From NCBI GenBank assembly GCA_002382665.1, contig DFZA01000009.1, forward strand, positions 248,001-312,000: a stretch of 64,000 nucleotides of DNA, read 5' to 3'. The DNA is from Peptococcaceae bacterium UBA4068 (lineage in GTDB: Bacteria; Bacillota; Dehalobacteriia; UBA4068). How positions within the stretch are numbered: position 1 is the first letter of the stretch; every line of letters begins with the position of its first letter. The position numbers were made by a program, and so were the translations under genes. Below the pieces are notes generated by a model. It was given only the letters and a program-made list of their open reading frames with translations. It did not search any database and was not told where the DNA came from. This document shows positions 28,711 to 37,556 of this stretch, piece after piece.

Positions 28711-29646
28711 TTACAGCATGTTTTTGCGGCGCAGTAAAAAGATCGAGAAAATACAGACAATCAGGGCAAAAACAAATATCACTACATATCCTAACGGACT
28801 ACCGTCGGTTGTCACACCTAACGGCAGCGTCACGTTCATACCCCAAAAACTAAAGATCATAGTTGGTATTGCAAGAATAATTGTGATAGCCGTCAACAGT
28901 TTCATCACACGGCTCAGGTTATTGGAAATCAGCGAAGCAAAAGCATTCATGGTACTGCTAGAAATATTATTGTAAATATCGGCCATCTCGATAGCCTGTG
29001 TGTTTTCGATAATCACATCTTCAAGCAAATCCTCGTCTTCTTCATACATTTTCACGGTTTTACCCCGCATTAGCCGGTTCATCACTTTGGCGTTATAACG
29101 CAGCGAGGTACTGAAGTAGACTAAGCTCTTTTGCATATTGAGCAGGTATAACAACTCCTCGTTACGCATAGACTTATTCAATTCATGCTCCATTTTTTCG
29201 GTTAAACGATTGATATCGCGCAAATAACGCAGAAACAAAGTTGTTTTTCGATGAAGCAATTGAAAAATAAATCGCGTCTTTTTAAAAGTGGCCATACCTT
29301 TAATACGGCTAGAGGAAAATTCTTCTAGTAAATTCAAATCGTTTAAACAAACCGTTACAATAAAATCCTCATTTAAAATGATACCTAACGGAATCGTATC
29401 GTATAAAATTTCATTTCCGGCGATCGGAGCATGAATAATAATTAATGCCTGTTCTTCCTCAACTTCCACACGCGGAATCTCCTCATCGTCAAGGGGATAT
29501 TTGAGAAAGTCATATTCTAATTGGGTGGCTGTCGCAACTTGTTTTAATTCGGATTCGGTAGGATTAATCATGTTAATCCAACAACCCTTTTCGATAGTAT
29601 CACGGCAGTGTAACTTATCATCTATAGTTTTATAAATGAAAAGCAT
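28711..29646 (-). CDS. corA: CorA-type magnesium transporter
   Basis: A 311-residue protein of the CorA/MIT family of Mg2+ (or Co2+/Ni2+) channels. The first ~245 residues form the cytoplasmic funnel. Two C-terminal helices follow, the first ending in the signature GMN (FWGMNVTLPLG). The tail after the second helix is basic (FLLRRKNML), as expected. The ATG at 29646 follows AAAGGAGG. That site can pair with the segment directly upstream, and a short leader ORF ends there. The gene converges on ychF across repeat R1. Confidence 0.93.
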   Translation of the reverse strand: MLFIYKTIDDKLHCRDTIEKGCWINMINPTESELKQVATATQLEYDFLKYPLDDEEIPRVEVEEEQALIIIHAPIAGNEILYDTIPLGIILNEDFIVTVCLNDLNLLEEFSSSRIKGMATFKKTRFIFQLLHRKTTLFLRYLRDINRLTEKMEHELNKSMRNEELLYLLNMQKSLVYFSTSLRYNAKVMNRLMRGKTVKMYEEDEDLLEDVIIENTQAIEMADIYNNISSSTMNAFASLISNNLSRVMKLLTAITIILAIPTMIFSFWGMNVTLPLGVTTDGSPLGYVVIFVFALIVCIFSIFLLRRKNML

Positions 29647-29675
29647 GACGTATACCTCCTTTCGCAGAGGTCGTC
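29647..29675 (-). promoter_or_regulatory. Hairpin masking the corA ribosome-binding site
   Basis: On the minus strand GACG-A-CCTC and GAGG-TATA-CGTC pair around TGCGAAAG, covering the corA Shine-Dalgarno sequence. The base of the hairpin overlaps the stop codon of the leader ORF, so a ribosome finishing the leader would open it. This is a structural prediction by eye. Confidence 0.6.
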
Positions 29676-29769
29676 AGCGTGAGTGCCGGTGGCCTCCCAA
29701 AATCTCTATATAATTTTTATTTAAAAATGATAAGTGGTAACTACCATCAGGACTTGGGCTGCCGTCCAT
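29674..29769 (-). CDS. corA leader ORF (31 codons)
   Basis: A short ORF on the minus strand reads MDGSPSPDGSYHLSFLNKNY and then IEILGGHRHSR. Its ATG at 29769 has a very strong ribosome-binding site (AGGAGGTGAG, spacing 6-8 nt). The stop at 29674 is 27 nt before the corA ATG and lies inside the hairpin that hides the corA site. Too short for a normal protein, it looks like a regulatory leader peptide, similar in idea to the leader ORF of Salmonella corA. Its sequence is Ser/Pro/Gly-rich at the start and His/Arg-rich at the end. Translation is inferred. Confidence 0.6.
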   Translation of the reverse strand: MDGSPSPDGSYHLSFLNKNYIEILGGHRHSR

Positions 29770-29801
29770 AAACTCACCTCCTAAACATCCATGTCTTTAT
29801 A

Positions 29802-29830
29802 ATTATATACTTATAATTTCCATTTGAAAA
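29802..29830 (-). promoter_or_regulatory. Promoter for the corA leader transcript
   Basis: On minus, TTTTCA and TATAAT are spaced by 17 bp, with the -10 about 33 bp upstream of the leader ORF start. The -10 is perfect and the -35 matches 4 of 6 positions. Confidence 0.5.
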
Positions 29831-29888
29831 GAGAAAATAATTGTTTTTTATATTTTTTGCAAATATTTTTCAAAACATTTTACATATA

Positions 29889-29917
29889 GCAGGATTTTAT
29901 TTATTTATGCATAATAA
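29889..29917 (+). promoter_or_regulatory. Possible sigma-H type promoter for spoVG
   Basis: The sequence GCAGGATTT at 29889-29897 matches the -35 of sigma-H promoters and is the same as I recall for B. subtilis spoVG. TAAT stands at 29912-29915, 14 nt downstream, where the consensus has GAAT. The -10 therefore has one mismatch. CATAAT at the same place could also serve sigma-A. Confidence 0.4.
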
Positions 29918-29969
29918 CATGAATAGGTATGTGGGAGACTAAAACTATAGCATGGGGGAGGGCTTTATT

Positions 29970-30287
29970 ATGAACGTAACTGATGTTAGACTGCGTAAAC
30001 TGTTAACAGAGGGGAAAATGAAGGCTATCGTATCCGTAACTCTTGACAACGCATTTGTGATTCACGACGTAAAAGTTGTGGATGGTCAAAGCGGATTATT
30101 TGTAGCCATGCCCAGCCGTAAAACTGCAGCGGGCGAATTCCGCGATATTGCTCATCCAATATCGCAGGAAGCACGGGATATTATTCAGACCAAAGTTATG
30201 GAGGCTTATTATCAAGCTTTGGCCGAAGAAGGCCTGGAAGAAGTTCTGGCCAAGGAAGAAGAGGTTAAGCTCCAAAATTACATATAA
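29970..30287 (+). CDS. spoVG: Septation/sporulation regulator SpoVG
   Basis: SpoVG is a small site-specific nucleic-acid-binding regulator that affects asymmetric septation, capsule and virulence genes in Firmicutes. The 105-residue protein has the family core [11 protein letters not shown], then [20 protein letters not shown], then [10 protein letters not shown] and [10 protein letters not shown], with a Glu-rich tail. The start at 29970 follows GGGGGAGGG. An in-frame ATG 18 bp upstream contains that site and is not the start. It is usually next to glmU, but here it stands alone before the rpsF operon. Confidence 0.96.
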   Translation: MNVTDVRLRKLLTEGKMKAIVSVTLDNAFVIHDVKVVDGQSGLFVAMPSRKTAAGEFRDIAHPISQEARDIIQTKVMEAYYQALAEEGLEEVLAKEEEVKLQNYI

Positions 30288-30294
30288 TATACTC

Positions 30295-30340
30295 AACAAT
30301 ACAGGGGATGATCAAATGATCATCCCCTGTATTGTTTTTA
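30295..30340 (+). terminator. Strong terminator after spoVG
   Basis: A perfect 19-bp stem (AACAATACAGGGGATGATC and its complement) closes on AAAT and is followed by a T run. It starts 8 bp after the stop. Confidence 0.95.
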
Positions 30341-30382
30341 TACAAACTAATCATTAAAATATAAATATTGGAAATATTACAC

Positions 30383-30411
30383 TTGTATCAAATAAGAGTC
30401 TATGCTATAAT
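30383..30411 (+). promoter_or_regulatory. Sigma-A promoter of the rpsF-ssb-rpsR operon
   Basis: TTGTAT and TATAAT are spaced by 17 bp. The -10 is perfect and the leader to rpsF is about 78 nt. Confidence 0.75.
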
Positions 30412-30440
30412 AGCAAAGATGCATTATAAATATGCATAGT

Positions 30441-30482
30441 TCCCTGCTTTGAGCCCGGCTCAAAGCCGTTAGTCCAAAGGGA
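30441..30482 (+). promoter_or_regulatory. S6:S18 autoregulatory RNA motif in the rpsF leader
   Basis: An outer stem (TCCCT with AGGGA) encloses a hairpin CTTTGAGC-CCG-GCTCAAAG, followed at once by an unpaired CCG (30466-30468). This matches the published S6:S18 binding motif, in which a CCG lies in an internal loop 3' of the second helix. The outer stem overlaps the rpsF ribosome-binding region, so binding of the S6:S18 complex would block translation. Confidence 0.7.
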
Positions 30483-30495
30483 GGAGGTGAAGGAT

Positions 30496-30786
30496 ATGCG
30501 TAAATACGAAGTGGTTTATATTATTAAACCCAATTTTGAAGAAGAACAATATAAGCAAATCATCGAAAAATTCAACGCATTGATCCTGAGCAACGGTGGA
30601 GAAATTCTTAAGGTAGAGCCTTGGGGAAAACGCCGTTTAGCTTACGAGATCGATAAAATACGGGAAGGTTATTATGTACTGCTGCAAATCAGCGGCGATA
30701 ATCAATTACCGCGTGAATTGGAACGTAATCTGCAAATTGCTGATGAAATCTTACGCTACCTCGTAGTTAGAATGGAAGAAAATTAA
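30496..30786 (+). CDS. rpsF: 30S ribosomal protein S6
   Basis: S6 binds the 30S platform together with S18. The 96-residue protein has the ferredoxin-like family sequence MRKYEVVYIIKPNFEEEQ, LKVEPWGKRRLAYEI, KIREGYYVLL and ILRYLVVRMEE. The start at 30496 has GGGAGGAGG about 9 nt upstream; an in-frame GTG three codons earlier lies within that site. It is the first gene of the rpsF-ssb-rpsR operon and follows an S6:S18-type leader. Confidence 0.97.
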   Translation: MRKYEVVYIIKPNFEEEQYKQIIEKFNALILSNGGEILKVEPWGKRRLAYEIDKIREGYYVLLQISGDNQLPRELERNLQIADEILRYLVVRMEEN

Positions 30787-30813
30787 TCAGTTATTTTCAA
30801 AGGAAGTGATTTC

Positions 30814-31227
30814 ATGCTTAACAGAATAGTGTTAATTGGCCGTTTAACACGCGATCCGGAATTGCGTTATACACCAAACGGAGTCGCTGTTGCCTCTTTC
30901 ACGCTGGCTGTTGACCGGAGTCGTAAAAATGCGGCCGGAGAGCGCGAAACGGATTTTGTACCAATCGTCGTTTGGCAGCAACAAGCGGAAAACTGTAACA
31001 CTTATCTATCCAAGGGCAAATTGGCCGCTGTTGACGGTCGTTTGCAAATCCGCAATTATGAGGATAAGGATGGTAACAAACGTACTATAGCAGAGGTTGT
31101 AGCAGAAAATGTTCGCTTCCTTTCTCCTAAAGATGGCGGCACCAACAACAATAACTTCGGCGAACAGAAATCAGGCAATACTTCGCGCGAAGATGCAATG
31201 ATCAGCGATGATGATCTGCCATTCTGA
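30814..31227 (+). CDS. ssb: Single-stranded DNA-binding protein
   Basis: SSB coats single-stranded DNA in replication and repair. The 137-residue protein has the OB fold [20 protein letters not shown], then [10 protein letters not shown] and the WQQQAENC segment, with a short Gly/Asn-rich linker. It ends in the conserved acidic tip DDDLPF that recruits partner proteins. It lies between rpsF (27 bp) and rpsR (38 bp), the classic order. Confidence 0.97.
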   Translation: MLNRIVLIGRLTRDPELRYTPNGVAVASFTLAVDRSRKNAAGERETDFVPIVVWQQQAENCNTYLSKGKLAAVDGRLQIRNYEDKDGNKRTIAEVVAENVRFLSPKDGGTNNNNFGEQKSGNTSREDAMISDDDLPF

Positions 31228-31265
31228 TCTTGCTAAATATCGAGTATTATAAGGAGGTTTAACTC

Positions 31266-31553
31266 ATGGCTGATGATAGAAACAACCGCGGCGATCATGG
31301 CGATCGCGGTGATCGTAGCGAGCGCGGTGGCAATCGCCGCGGCCGCGGACGCAAACGCGTATGCAGCTTTTGCGTTGATAAAGTCACAGAGATAGATTAC
31401 AAGGATACCGTTAAGCTCCGCAAATATATTACCGAAAGAGGTAAAATACTTCCGCGGCGCATCTCCGGTAATTGTGCCAAGCATCAGCGCTGCCTCACCG
31501 AGGCAATCAAAAGAGCACGTATTATTGCTCTCTTGCCATATACCAACGAATAA
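31266..31553 (+). CDS. rpsR: 30S ribosomal protein S18 (zinc-ligand form)
   Basis: The 95-residue S18 has an unusually charged N-terminus of Arg, Gly and Asp repeats (about residues 3-30). The conserved core follows: [16 protein letters not shown] and the C-terminal helix [12 protein letters not shown]. It keeps CSFC and a later Cys in GNCAKHQR, the pattern of the zinc-binding version of S18. GGAGG lies upstream. It is the last gene of the operon, before a strong terminator. Confidence 0.96.
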   Translation: MADDRNNRGDHGDRGDRSERGGNRRGRGRKRVCSFCVDKVTEIDYKDTVKLRKYITERGKILPRRISGNCAKHQRCLTEAIKRARIIALLPYTNE

Positions 31554-31566
31554 AATCAATAACAAA

Positions 31567-31598
31567 AAAACGCCCTGCTTCTAGCAGGACGTTTTTTT
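31567..31598 (+). terminator. Terminator after rpsR (usable on both strands)
   Basis: The stem AAACGCCCTGCT with AGCAGGACGTTT (one mismatch) closes on TCT and is flanked by A and T runs. It serves rpsR on plus and the LtaS-like gene on minus. Confidence 0.88.
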
Positions 31599-31600
31599 AA

Positions 31601-33631
31601 TTATGGCGATTGCGAAGAATTAGCAGCTGCTATCCCCTTTTTGATCTGCTTTGATAAATGCTGATAATAATCGGTATCAAGTATCCGCGCCGAATAGGTA
31701 ATTTTATCATTAACCTTTTGATGAATCCGATTTACATAATCTTCGGACACATCTCCCTTGACTTCTCCGGTCATAGAGTTATAACTGGCCTGATCTGTTA
31801 TCCAGCTATGATCGTTAAACAACACCAACGGTGTGCTGTCAGAAAATATATCTTGTCCCATCAGCAGGCGCGAATCATAAGGCAATCCAAACAGATTAGA
31901 AATTGTCGGCAAAATATCCAGTGTTGAACAGGGTTTATCAATCGTTTCCGTCTTCATGCCGTTACGCCAAACCAGTAATGTGCTGTGATAACGCTCAAAC
32001 GTATCGCTGCCTTGATTCCCCGCCAATTCCTGCCAGGCCTGATCGCTTAAACCATAAGGATAATGGTCGGCGGTAATCACTATTACGGTGTTTGACAATT
32101 GACCGGCGGCTTCAAGTTGACCTATCAGATAAGAAACGGCTTGTTCCAGCTCAATATTACAAGCTATATAAGCTTTCAGCTCATCCGATACATTGAGATT
32201 TGCAACCTCATCACGGTGTTTGGCCGCTTGAACATTACCGGGGAAATTATAGGGCAGATGTCCGCTAACGGTCATATAGTAAGCATGAAACGGAGCATTG
32301 TTAATATAATCGCCAACGGTTTGTTCCATCATCTGCAAATCCGAGGGCGGCCAACCTTCATTAAACTTAAGTCCATTTCCCTCCCCAATAAATTTATAAC
32401 CTATATTGGCATGGGATAAATTCCGCTCATAATAGGTGTAAGAACTATTGTGAAAAGCCATTGGCTGGCTGTAACCGGCGGCAGTAAACTGTTTTGCTAA
32501 ACAAAACGGCAAATAATTGTTTGACGATTGGGAAAAACTCCAGGTACCGAAATGGGGCAAAAGGCCGGTACAGGTCAGATATTCGCCATCCGTGGTCGAG
32601 ACATTCCAAAGCGGATTATAAAAATCACTGAAAGTATAACCCTGCTGTTGCAGCCGTCTCAGTGTGGGAAAAAGGTTGGCATATTTGTCATCCAGCAGAT
32701 ACTGCGAGAAAGATTCGGCGGTAATAAATATCAGATTGCAACCGGAAAAAACTCCGGTATGATCGTTTTGATATGTAGGCTGCACAGATGCAAAATAGCC
32801 GTCTATCGCAGCTATATCCGCGTTGGTTTCTTTGGCAGCCAAAGCAGCAAAATTAATATTAAAAGCATTGGCCTGGGCGGTTTCGTAAATATCAGCCATT
32901 GCACCTATAGACTTGTCATCTTTATCAACAAAAGAATCATGCGGCTCAAAACCAAATATGGTTCGCGTCGCGTCGATAGAAATATTCCCCAATACGCCAA
33001 AATACTGTTGATTTAATGCCGGCACATTGACGTCATAGAATAACGCATAAGCGCCACCCGGAGATTTTTCGCCGCTATTGATGAAACCAAGAAATATCAA
33101 AAAAACAATAACTGCCGAGGATACCAAAGTTACCCTGCCAAATTTATCTGCTTTTTGGATAAAGATTTGTTTTGTCAAATAAAACAAGAGAATCGGCGCT
33201 AACATCAGTAGTATTTGGGGGAAGTTTTCAACCATGCACTCCCATATTTCTGAGGAAAACTGGGCAACTGCACTCTCACCGTGAAATATAGAATAAAAAA
33301 GCATCGGCGTACGGAAAAATTGAATATAGATAAACTGGGCAATAAAAAAGCAGCAGATGAATACTACAAAAAACATCGCCAGCAAATGGCTGACATTCTT
33401 ATTAGGTGGAAGAGAAACAATAAGTACAATTAAATTAGCAATTATTGCAGCAATAAGTGCAATAGCAATCAAACTGGTGATTTCTAGCTGTCCATAAACA
33501 AATACTTTAAAAATAATTTCCAGATAAACAATGGTCGCCAAAAAATAAATCACAAGATACAGAGGCAATGCAAACTTGCCCCCGTCTTGTGACGTTTTTT
33601 CCTTTGTAGACAGCATCTTAATTTTGTTCAT
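31601..33631 (-). CDS. LtaS-like sulfatase-family membrane protein
   Basis: A 676-residue protein with about five N-terminal transmembrane helices (residues 20-190) and an extracytoplasmic alkaline-phosphatase/sulfatase domain. Visible metal and active-site parts are FITAESFSQYL, the probable catalytic Thr in VSTTDGEYLTC, SGHLPY and ITADHYPYG. This is the layout of lipoteichoic-acid synthase and of related phosphoglycerol or phosphoethanolamine transferases. The product cannot be told from sequence. If the organism is a diderm Negativicute it would not be expected to make classical LTA. It is monocistronic or first before nothing on minus, and ispE lies 20 bp upstream. Confidence 0.8.
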   Translation of the reverse strand: MNKIKMLSTKEKTSQDGGKFALPLYLVIYFLATIVYLEIIFKVFVYGQLEITSLIAIALIAAIIANLIVLIVSLPPNKNVSHLLAMFFVVFICCFFIAQFIYIQFFRTPMLFYSIFHGESAVAQFSSEIWECMVENFPQILLMLAPILLFYLTKQIFIQKADKFGRVTLVSSAVIVFLIFLGFINSGEKSPGGAYALFYDVNVPALNQQYFGVLGNISIDATRTIFGFEPHDSFVDKDDKSIGAMADIYETAQANAFNINFAALAAKETNADIAAIDGYFASVQPTYQNDHTGVFSGCNLIFITAESFSQYLLDDKYANLFPTLRRLQQQGYTFSDFYNPLWNVSTTDGEYLTCTGLLPHFGTWSFSQSSNNYLPFCLAKQFTAAGYSQPMAFHNSSYTYYERNLSHANIGYKFIGEGNGLKFNEGWPPSDLQMMEQTVGDYINNAPFHAYYMTVSGHLPYNFPGNVQAAKHRDEVANLNVSDELKAYIACNIELEQAVSYLIGQLEAAGQLSNTVIVITADHYPYGLSDQAWQELAGNQGSDTFERYHSTLLVWRNGMKTETIDKPCSTLDILPTISNLFGLPYDSRLLMGQDIFSDSTPLVLFNDHSWITDQASYNSMTGEVKGDVSEDYVNRIHQKVNDKITYSARILDTDYYQHLSKQIKKGIAAANSSQSP

Positions 33632-33651
33632 AGCAAAAATACATAAACATT

Positions 33652-34521
33652 TCAGTCAGAAATCACTGCAAATGTCATTCCCTGTAGTCTGGTTGTAGTA
33701 AGTGTAACAAACGGATACTCTTTAGCAAGCCGTTTGGATACTGTGATCAGCTGCTCACAATCATTTGCTGGTACAAAAACTGTCGGGCCGCTACCACTCA
33801 TCATCGGATACAATCCCCATGCCCGAATACGCTGCATTAACGTATATATTGCTGGTTCGATCATGCATGCTGGATTTTCCAAAGCGTTATGGCGGACGGC
33901 AGCAACAGCATCAATATCTCCTTTACTCAACGCTTGCAGCAAAGCAGGCAAGTCGGTATGCAATCCCGCATTGGCTATATTAAAGCGGCTATATACCGCT
34001 GCTGTAGATAAAGGTCGGCTGATATTAATCAAAAGCAGTTGACAACAAGGGACCGGTTCAAGAACTTGAATTCTCTCCCCTATTCCTTCGGCCAGCGCCA
34101 AGCCGCCGGTTACAAAAAAAGGCAGGTCAGCGCCAAGGTTCAAGCCAATCTGCTGGAGCTGTTCGGTGCTGAGCCCCAAATCATAAAGTTTATTGACTCC
34201 CATCAAAACAGCAGCAGCATCTGCTGAACCGCCGCCAAGTCCGGCGGCAACGGGAATTTTTTTAGTAATAGTGATACTCAATCCACCGCTAAGATGATAC
34301 TGTTGTTTAAGCAAACGCCAAGCGGTCACGGCAATATTATTGCCCAGAATCAGCTGATTGCAAAAGCAGCTATCCAAATCACTTTTAGCAATAACAACCG
34401 TATCCGCCAACTCAATATTTTGCATCAGACTACTCAGCAGATGATAACCATCGGCACGGCGTCCGCAAATATCAAGCGACCAATTTATTTTAGCCGGAGC
34501 ATTGAGAGTAAGTTGATCCAT
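33652..34521 (-). CDS. ispE: 4-diphosphocytidyl-2-C-methyl-D-erythritol kinase
   Basis: IspE phosphorylates CDP-methylerythritol in the MEP pathway to isoprenoids. The 289-residue protein is a GHMP kinase, with the opening APAKINWSLDICGRRADGYH, the ATP loop PVAAGLGGGSADAAAVL near residue 88 and the third motif MMSGSGPTVFV. The GHMP elements are complete. It follows nadE by 17 bp and precedes the LtaS-like gene. Confidence 0.95.
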   Translation of the reverse strand: MDQLTLNAPAKINWSLDICGRRADGYHLLSSLMQNIELADTVVIAKSDLDSCFCNQLILGNNIAVTAWRLLKQQYHLSGGLSITITKKIPVAAGLGGGSADAAAVLMGVNKLYDLGLSTEQLQQIGLNLGADLPFFVTGGLALAEGIGERIQVLEPVPCCQLLLINISRPLSTAAVYSRFNIANAGLHTDLPALLQALSKGDIDAVAAVRHNALENPACMIEPAIYTLMQRIRAWGLYPMMSGSGPTVFVPANDCEQLITVSKRLAKEYPFVTLTTTRLQGMTFAVISD

Positions 34522-34538
34522 ATCTACTCGCTTTAAAA

Positions 34539-36257
34539 TTAACGATTAATCAGGTAGTTCTTTAGTTTTAGATACTCTTCGCCCAAATAGATCGACGACT
34601 GATTCTCATCTTTAAAGGGAAAACAGCTCAATGCCAAAGTCGGTGGCGCTTGCTGCCTCTTGGCAACACCAATACCCCGATAAGCTTTCCACCATTGTTC
34701 AATATCAGTACATAACGCCGCAGCATTGGTAAAATTTCCGGTTACCGCTTCCGGCCGACAGCCAATCCGCTCAGCCAAAGTACCATCAGAGTACCAGCAC
34801 AGGATGTCCGAAGGAGTGGTTTTTTGTTCCACCCATGAAGCAAAAAGATAATCATGATATTCGTAAATAATCGGGTCTCCCAAACCCTTTTCAACCGCCT
34901 GCGCAACAGATAGTTCGGCAGAAGGACGAATAGACGCTATCTCTGCCAGCGGTGCATCGGTATATACTTTCTCCATCTGTTTGGCCGCCGTATAAACCTG
35001 ATGTTTCCATAAATCACCGGCCACAGCAAAGGCTCCGGAAAGATCTCCATAGAAGGTAGCGTAACCAACAGTTGATTCAGCCTTATTACCGTTACAGGCA
35101 AAGATACCGCCGTAACCGGCTGTCGCCGCCGCCAGAATACGGGCGCGCTCTCGCGCCTGAACATTTTCCTGCGCCGCCTGATTGAGCGTAATCGTCCAAT
35201 CAGTGCCGCCGCCGGCGCGTTTCACCTGCGTACGCATAAACTGGCCAACCAAATATTCGAAAGCCTGCTGCATGGGCATTTCCATATAGTTGGTCTGTAG
35301 TTTGCGCGCCATTTTCTCAGCCAAATCTCGGGTGATTTCACTTGTAAATTTACTGGGCATGGAAATCAGCAGCACATTCTCGTTACCCAAAGCCTGCGTA
35401 TATAAACAAGCGGCTAAAGCCGAATCAATTCCACCGGAAATGCCGATAGTAGCATGATTGGCCCCAATTGAAATACAAAAGTTGCGGATTGCCCAGACCA
35501 TTGCCTCAGATAACTGTTCTACCCGCGCCGGTAAAGAATCACAAGGCGGATCAGTGAGATTGCATAATAACAATTTTTCTCTAAATCGGGGCGCCGTGGC
35601 AATAGGCTTTCCCTGCATATCAAGCAAATAAGCGCCACCGCCCAATAAATGATAAGTCTTGCCCTCAGCGACCAACTGGCAACAGCCGCATTGAATATAA
35701 GGCCGATTAAGGCCGGTCGGCGGAGCATCATCACTATCAAGAGTAAAAGGCAACGGCGAAAGATTGATCAACAAATCTATATCATTGTTGTCCAAAGGAA
35801 TTGGTTGATTACGCCAGTCTCCAGTGATAAAACCGACGCGAAAAGCCTTATCGTTTAACATCAGATTATAAATTTTTAGATCACTGTCATGGTTAAACGG
35901 CGTATACACCTCATCGATAGCGCTTTCCCGGTTAAGAGTTTCCAAACGCCCCAACTCGCCATCAATAGCCATAAAACAGGCGTTTTCAAGCTTATCATCA
36001 ACACGTTTAATATTACCGAAAACAACAGTAATCCCGACTGCCGCAGCAGCAATCTGTTGATTAGCCGCCTCGCAATCTTTGTTAAAATCATTGCGGCGGA
36101 AATTGTCGCTGGGCAGCATGCCACTGACAACAAGCTCGGGAAATACAATTAATTCGGCGCCGAAATCACGGGCGGCATCAATCATAGTGATGATTGTTTG
36201 CAGATTACGCCGCAGATCACCTGCGTAAATTTCCGGCTGGGCGATAGCTATGCTCAT
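34539..36257 (-). CDS. nadE: NAD+ synthase with a degenerate glutaminase domain
   Basis: A 572-residue two-domain NadE: a nitrilase-like N-terminal domain (residues 1-235) and an NAD synthetase domain with P-loop GISGGIDSALAA (273-284). NadE amidates NaAD to NAD. In the glutaminase domain Glu41 (FPELVVSG) is present. The catalytic Cys position, normally in ICEDLW, is Thr145 (FITGDW), and the usual LPNYGVFDEKRYF lysine segment is not recognisable. The protein therefore probably uses free ammonia, with the nitrilase domain kept as a structural part. The synthetase part looks intact. Confidence 0.87.
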   Translation of the reverse strand: MSIAIAQPEIYAGDLRRNLQTIITMIDAARDFGAELIVFPELVVSGMLPSDNFRRNDFNKDCEAANQQIAAAAVGITVVFGNIKRVDDKLENACFMAIDGELGRLETLNRESAIDEVYTPFNHDSDLKIYNLMLNDKAFRVGFITGDWRNQPIPLDNNDIDLLINLSPLPFTLDSDDAPPTGLNRPYIQCGCCQLVAEGKTYHLLGGGAYLLDMQGKPIATAPRFREKLLLCNLTDPPCDSLPARVEQLSEAMVWAIRNFCISIGANHATIGISGGIDSALAACLYTQALGNENVLLISMPSKFTSEITRDLAEKMARKLQTNYMEMPMQQAFEYLVGQFMRTQVKRAGGGTDWTITLNQAAQENVQARERARILAAATAGYGGIFACNGNKAESTVGYATFYGDLSGAFAVAGDLWKHQVYTAAKQMEKVYTDAPLAEIASIRPSAELSVAQAVEKGLGDPIIYEYHDYLFASWVEQKTTPSDILCWYSDGTLAERIGCRPEAVTGNFTNAAALCTDIEQWWKAYRGIGVAKRQQAPPTLALSCFPFKDENQSSIYLGEEYLKLKNYLINR

Positions 36258-36344
36258 GGCAAATCACTCCGTTTAGAAATATTCTCAAGATCAAACGAGC
36301 CGTTGACAATATGCTTAATATCACGACCCGTTAATAATTATTAT

Positions 36345-37520
36345 TTAAAATTCTACAGTACCCAACGTCTTCTTGAGGCGTACCATTGCCTCTTTCATCC
36401 TGGCTTCTTCCACAGTCAATGTTGCCCGGAAATATCCTTCGCCATACTCGCCATAACCGCTCCCGGGAGTAATAATTACGCCGGCCTTTTCCAAAACATA
36501 TTCGGCAAAGGAAGCGGAAGTAAAACCTTTGGGCACCGGCGCCCAGACATAGAAAGTGCCTAACGGGAATTTCAGCGACCAGCCCATATCATTGAGACCG
36601 CCAACCAAAATATCGCGCCGAGCAGCATAAACCTGCTGCGATGCCTCAACAACAGGCTTATAGTTTAACAAACCGGCGATACCCGCATATTGCACTGCCT
36701 GAAACGCACCGCTGTCGACATTTGATTTATAACGGGCCAGCGTTTCCACGGCTTCGGCGTTGCCGACGACAAAACCAATCCGCCAGCCGGTCATATTAAA
36801 CGGTTTGGAACAAGAGCCAAATTCAATGGCCACATCCTTAGCGCCGGGAATCTGAAAAATACTCGGGGCGACATATCCGTCGTAAGTCATATCGGCATAA
36901 GCGGTGTCATGGCAGATCAGCAGATTATATCTTTTAGCAAAAGCTACCGCCTTAGCAAAAAAGTCAAGGTTGGCAACAGCACCGGTAGGATTGTTGGGAT
37001 AATTTAGCCATAATATCTTAGCTTTGGCGGCGATCTCCGCAGGGATAATATCAAAATCAGGCAAAAAACCATTTTCGGCCAGCAGTGGCAGATAGTAAGA
37101 CTTGCCACCGGCCAGCATTGTCGCCGTATCGTAAACAGGATAAAATGGGTTAGGAACGAGGTTGATATCGCCAGGATTGACAAAACAATAATTAATATTG
37201 GCAATACCCTCTTTTGAGCCAATCAATGAACATACTTCAGTTTTGGCATCTATTTCAACCCCAAAACGATTTTGGTAATAACCAGCTACAGCTGCCCGGT
37301 AGGCTAACATGCCAACCGAAGACGGGTATTGATGATTTTCGGTAACCGTTAATTGGCGCTTAATTTCATCAATGATAAAGTCTGGCGTTGGTATATCAGG
37401 ATCGCCGATACCGAGGCTGATAATATCTTCGCCTTTGGCTTTGGCTTCTTCTATTTTCTTTTCAATGCCGGCAAACAAATATGGCGGTATAGTTTTTACG
37501 CGATCAGATTGTTCAATCAT
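36345..37520 (-). CDS. dapL: LL-diaminopimelate aminotransferase
   Basis: DapL converts tetrahydrodipicolinate directly to LL-diaminopimelate, bypassing the acylated intermediates of lysine and peptidoglycan synthesis. The 391-residue class I aminotransferase has [11 protein letters not shown] near residue 38, the PLP aspartate and asparagine in NYPNNPTGA, the PLP lysine in [17 protein letters not shown] and the final arginine in YFRATLTV. It lies 36 bp downstream of dapF on the same strand, which supports DapL over a general aspartate aminotransferase. Confidence 0.93.
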   Translation of the reverse strand: MIEQSDRVKTIPPYLFAGIEKKIEEAKAKGEDIISLGIGDPDIPTPDFIIDEIKRQLTVTENHQYPSSVGMLAYRAAVAGYYQNRFGVEIDAKTEVCSLIGSKEGIANINYCFVNPGDINLVPNPFYPVYDTATMLAGGKSYYLPLLAENGFLPDFDIIPAEIAAKAKILWLNYPNNPTGAVANLDFFAKAVAFAKRYNLLICHDTAYADMTYDGYVAPSIFQIPGAKDVAIEFGSCSKPFNMTGWRIGFVVGNAEAVETLARYKSNVDSGAFQAVQYAGIAGLLNYKPVVEASQQVYAARRDILVGGLNDMGWSLKFPLGTFYVWAPVPKGFTSASFAEYVLEKAGVIITPGSGYGEYGEGYFRATLTVEEARMKEAMVRLKKTLGTVEF

Positions 37521-37556
37521 AAAATACCTCCGAAGTTATATGTATTAATAACTAAA

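Noticed and set aside
28552..28737. A 61-codon open frame running through repeat R1
   Set aside because: It starts at a GTG with no ribosome-binding site and runs through the core and the terminator hairpin. R2 and R3 do not keep the frame, so it is a by-product of GC-rich repeat sequence.
29640..29830. M-box (ykoK) magnesium riboswitch upstream of corA
   Set aside because: The conserved M-box core sequences are not present. The region is better explained by a leader ORF and a masking hairpin.
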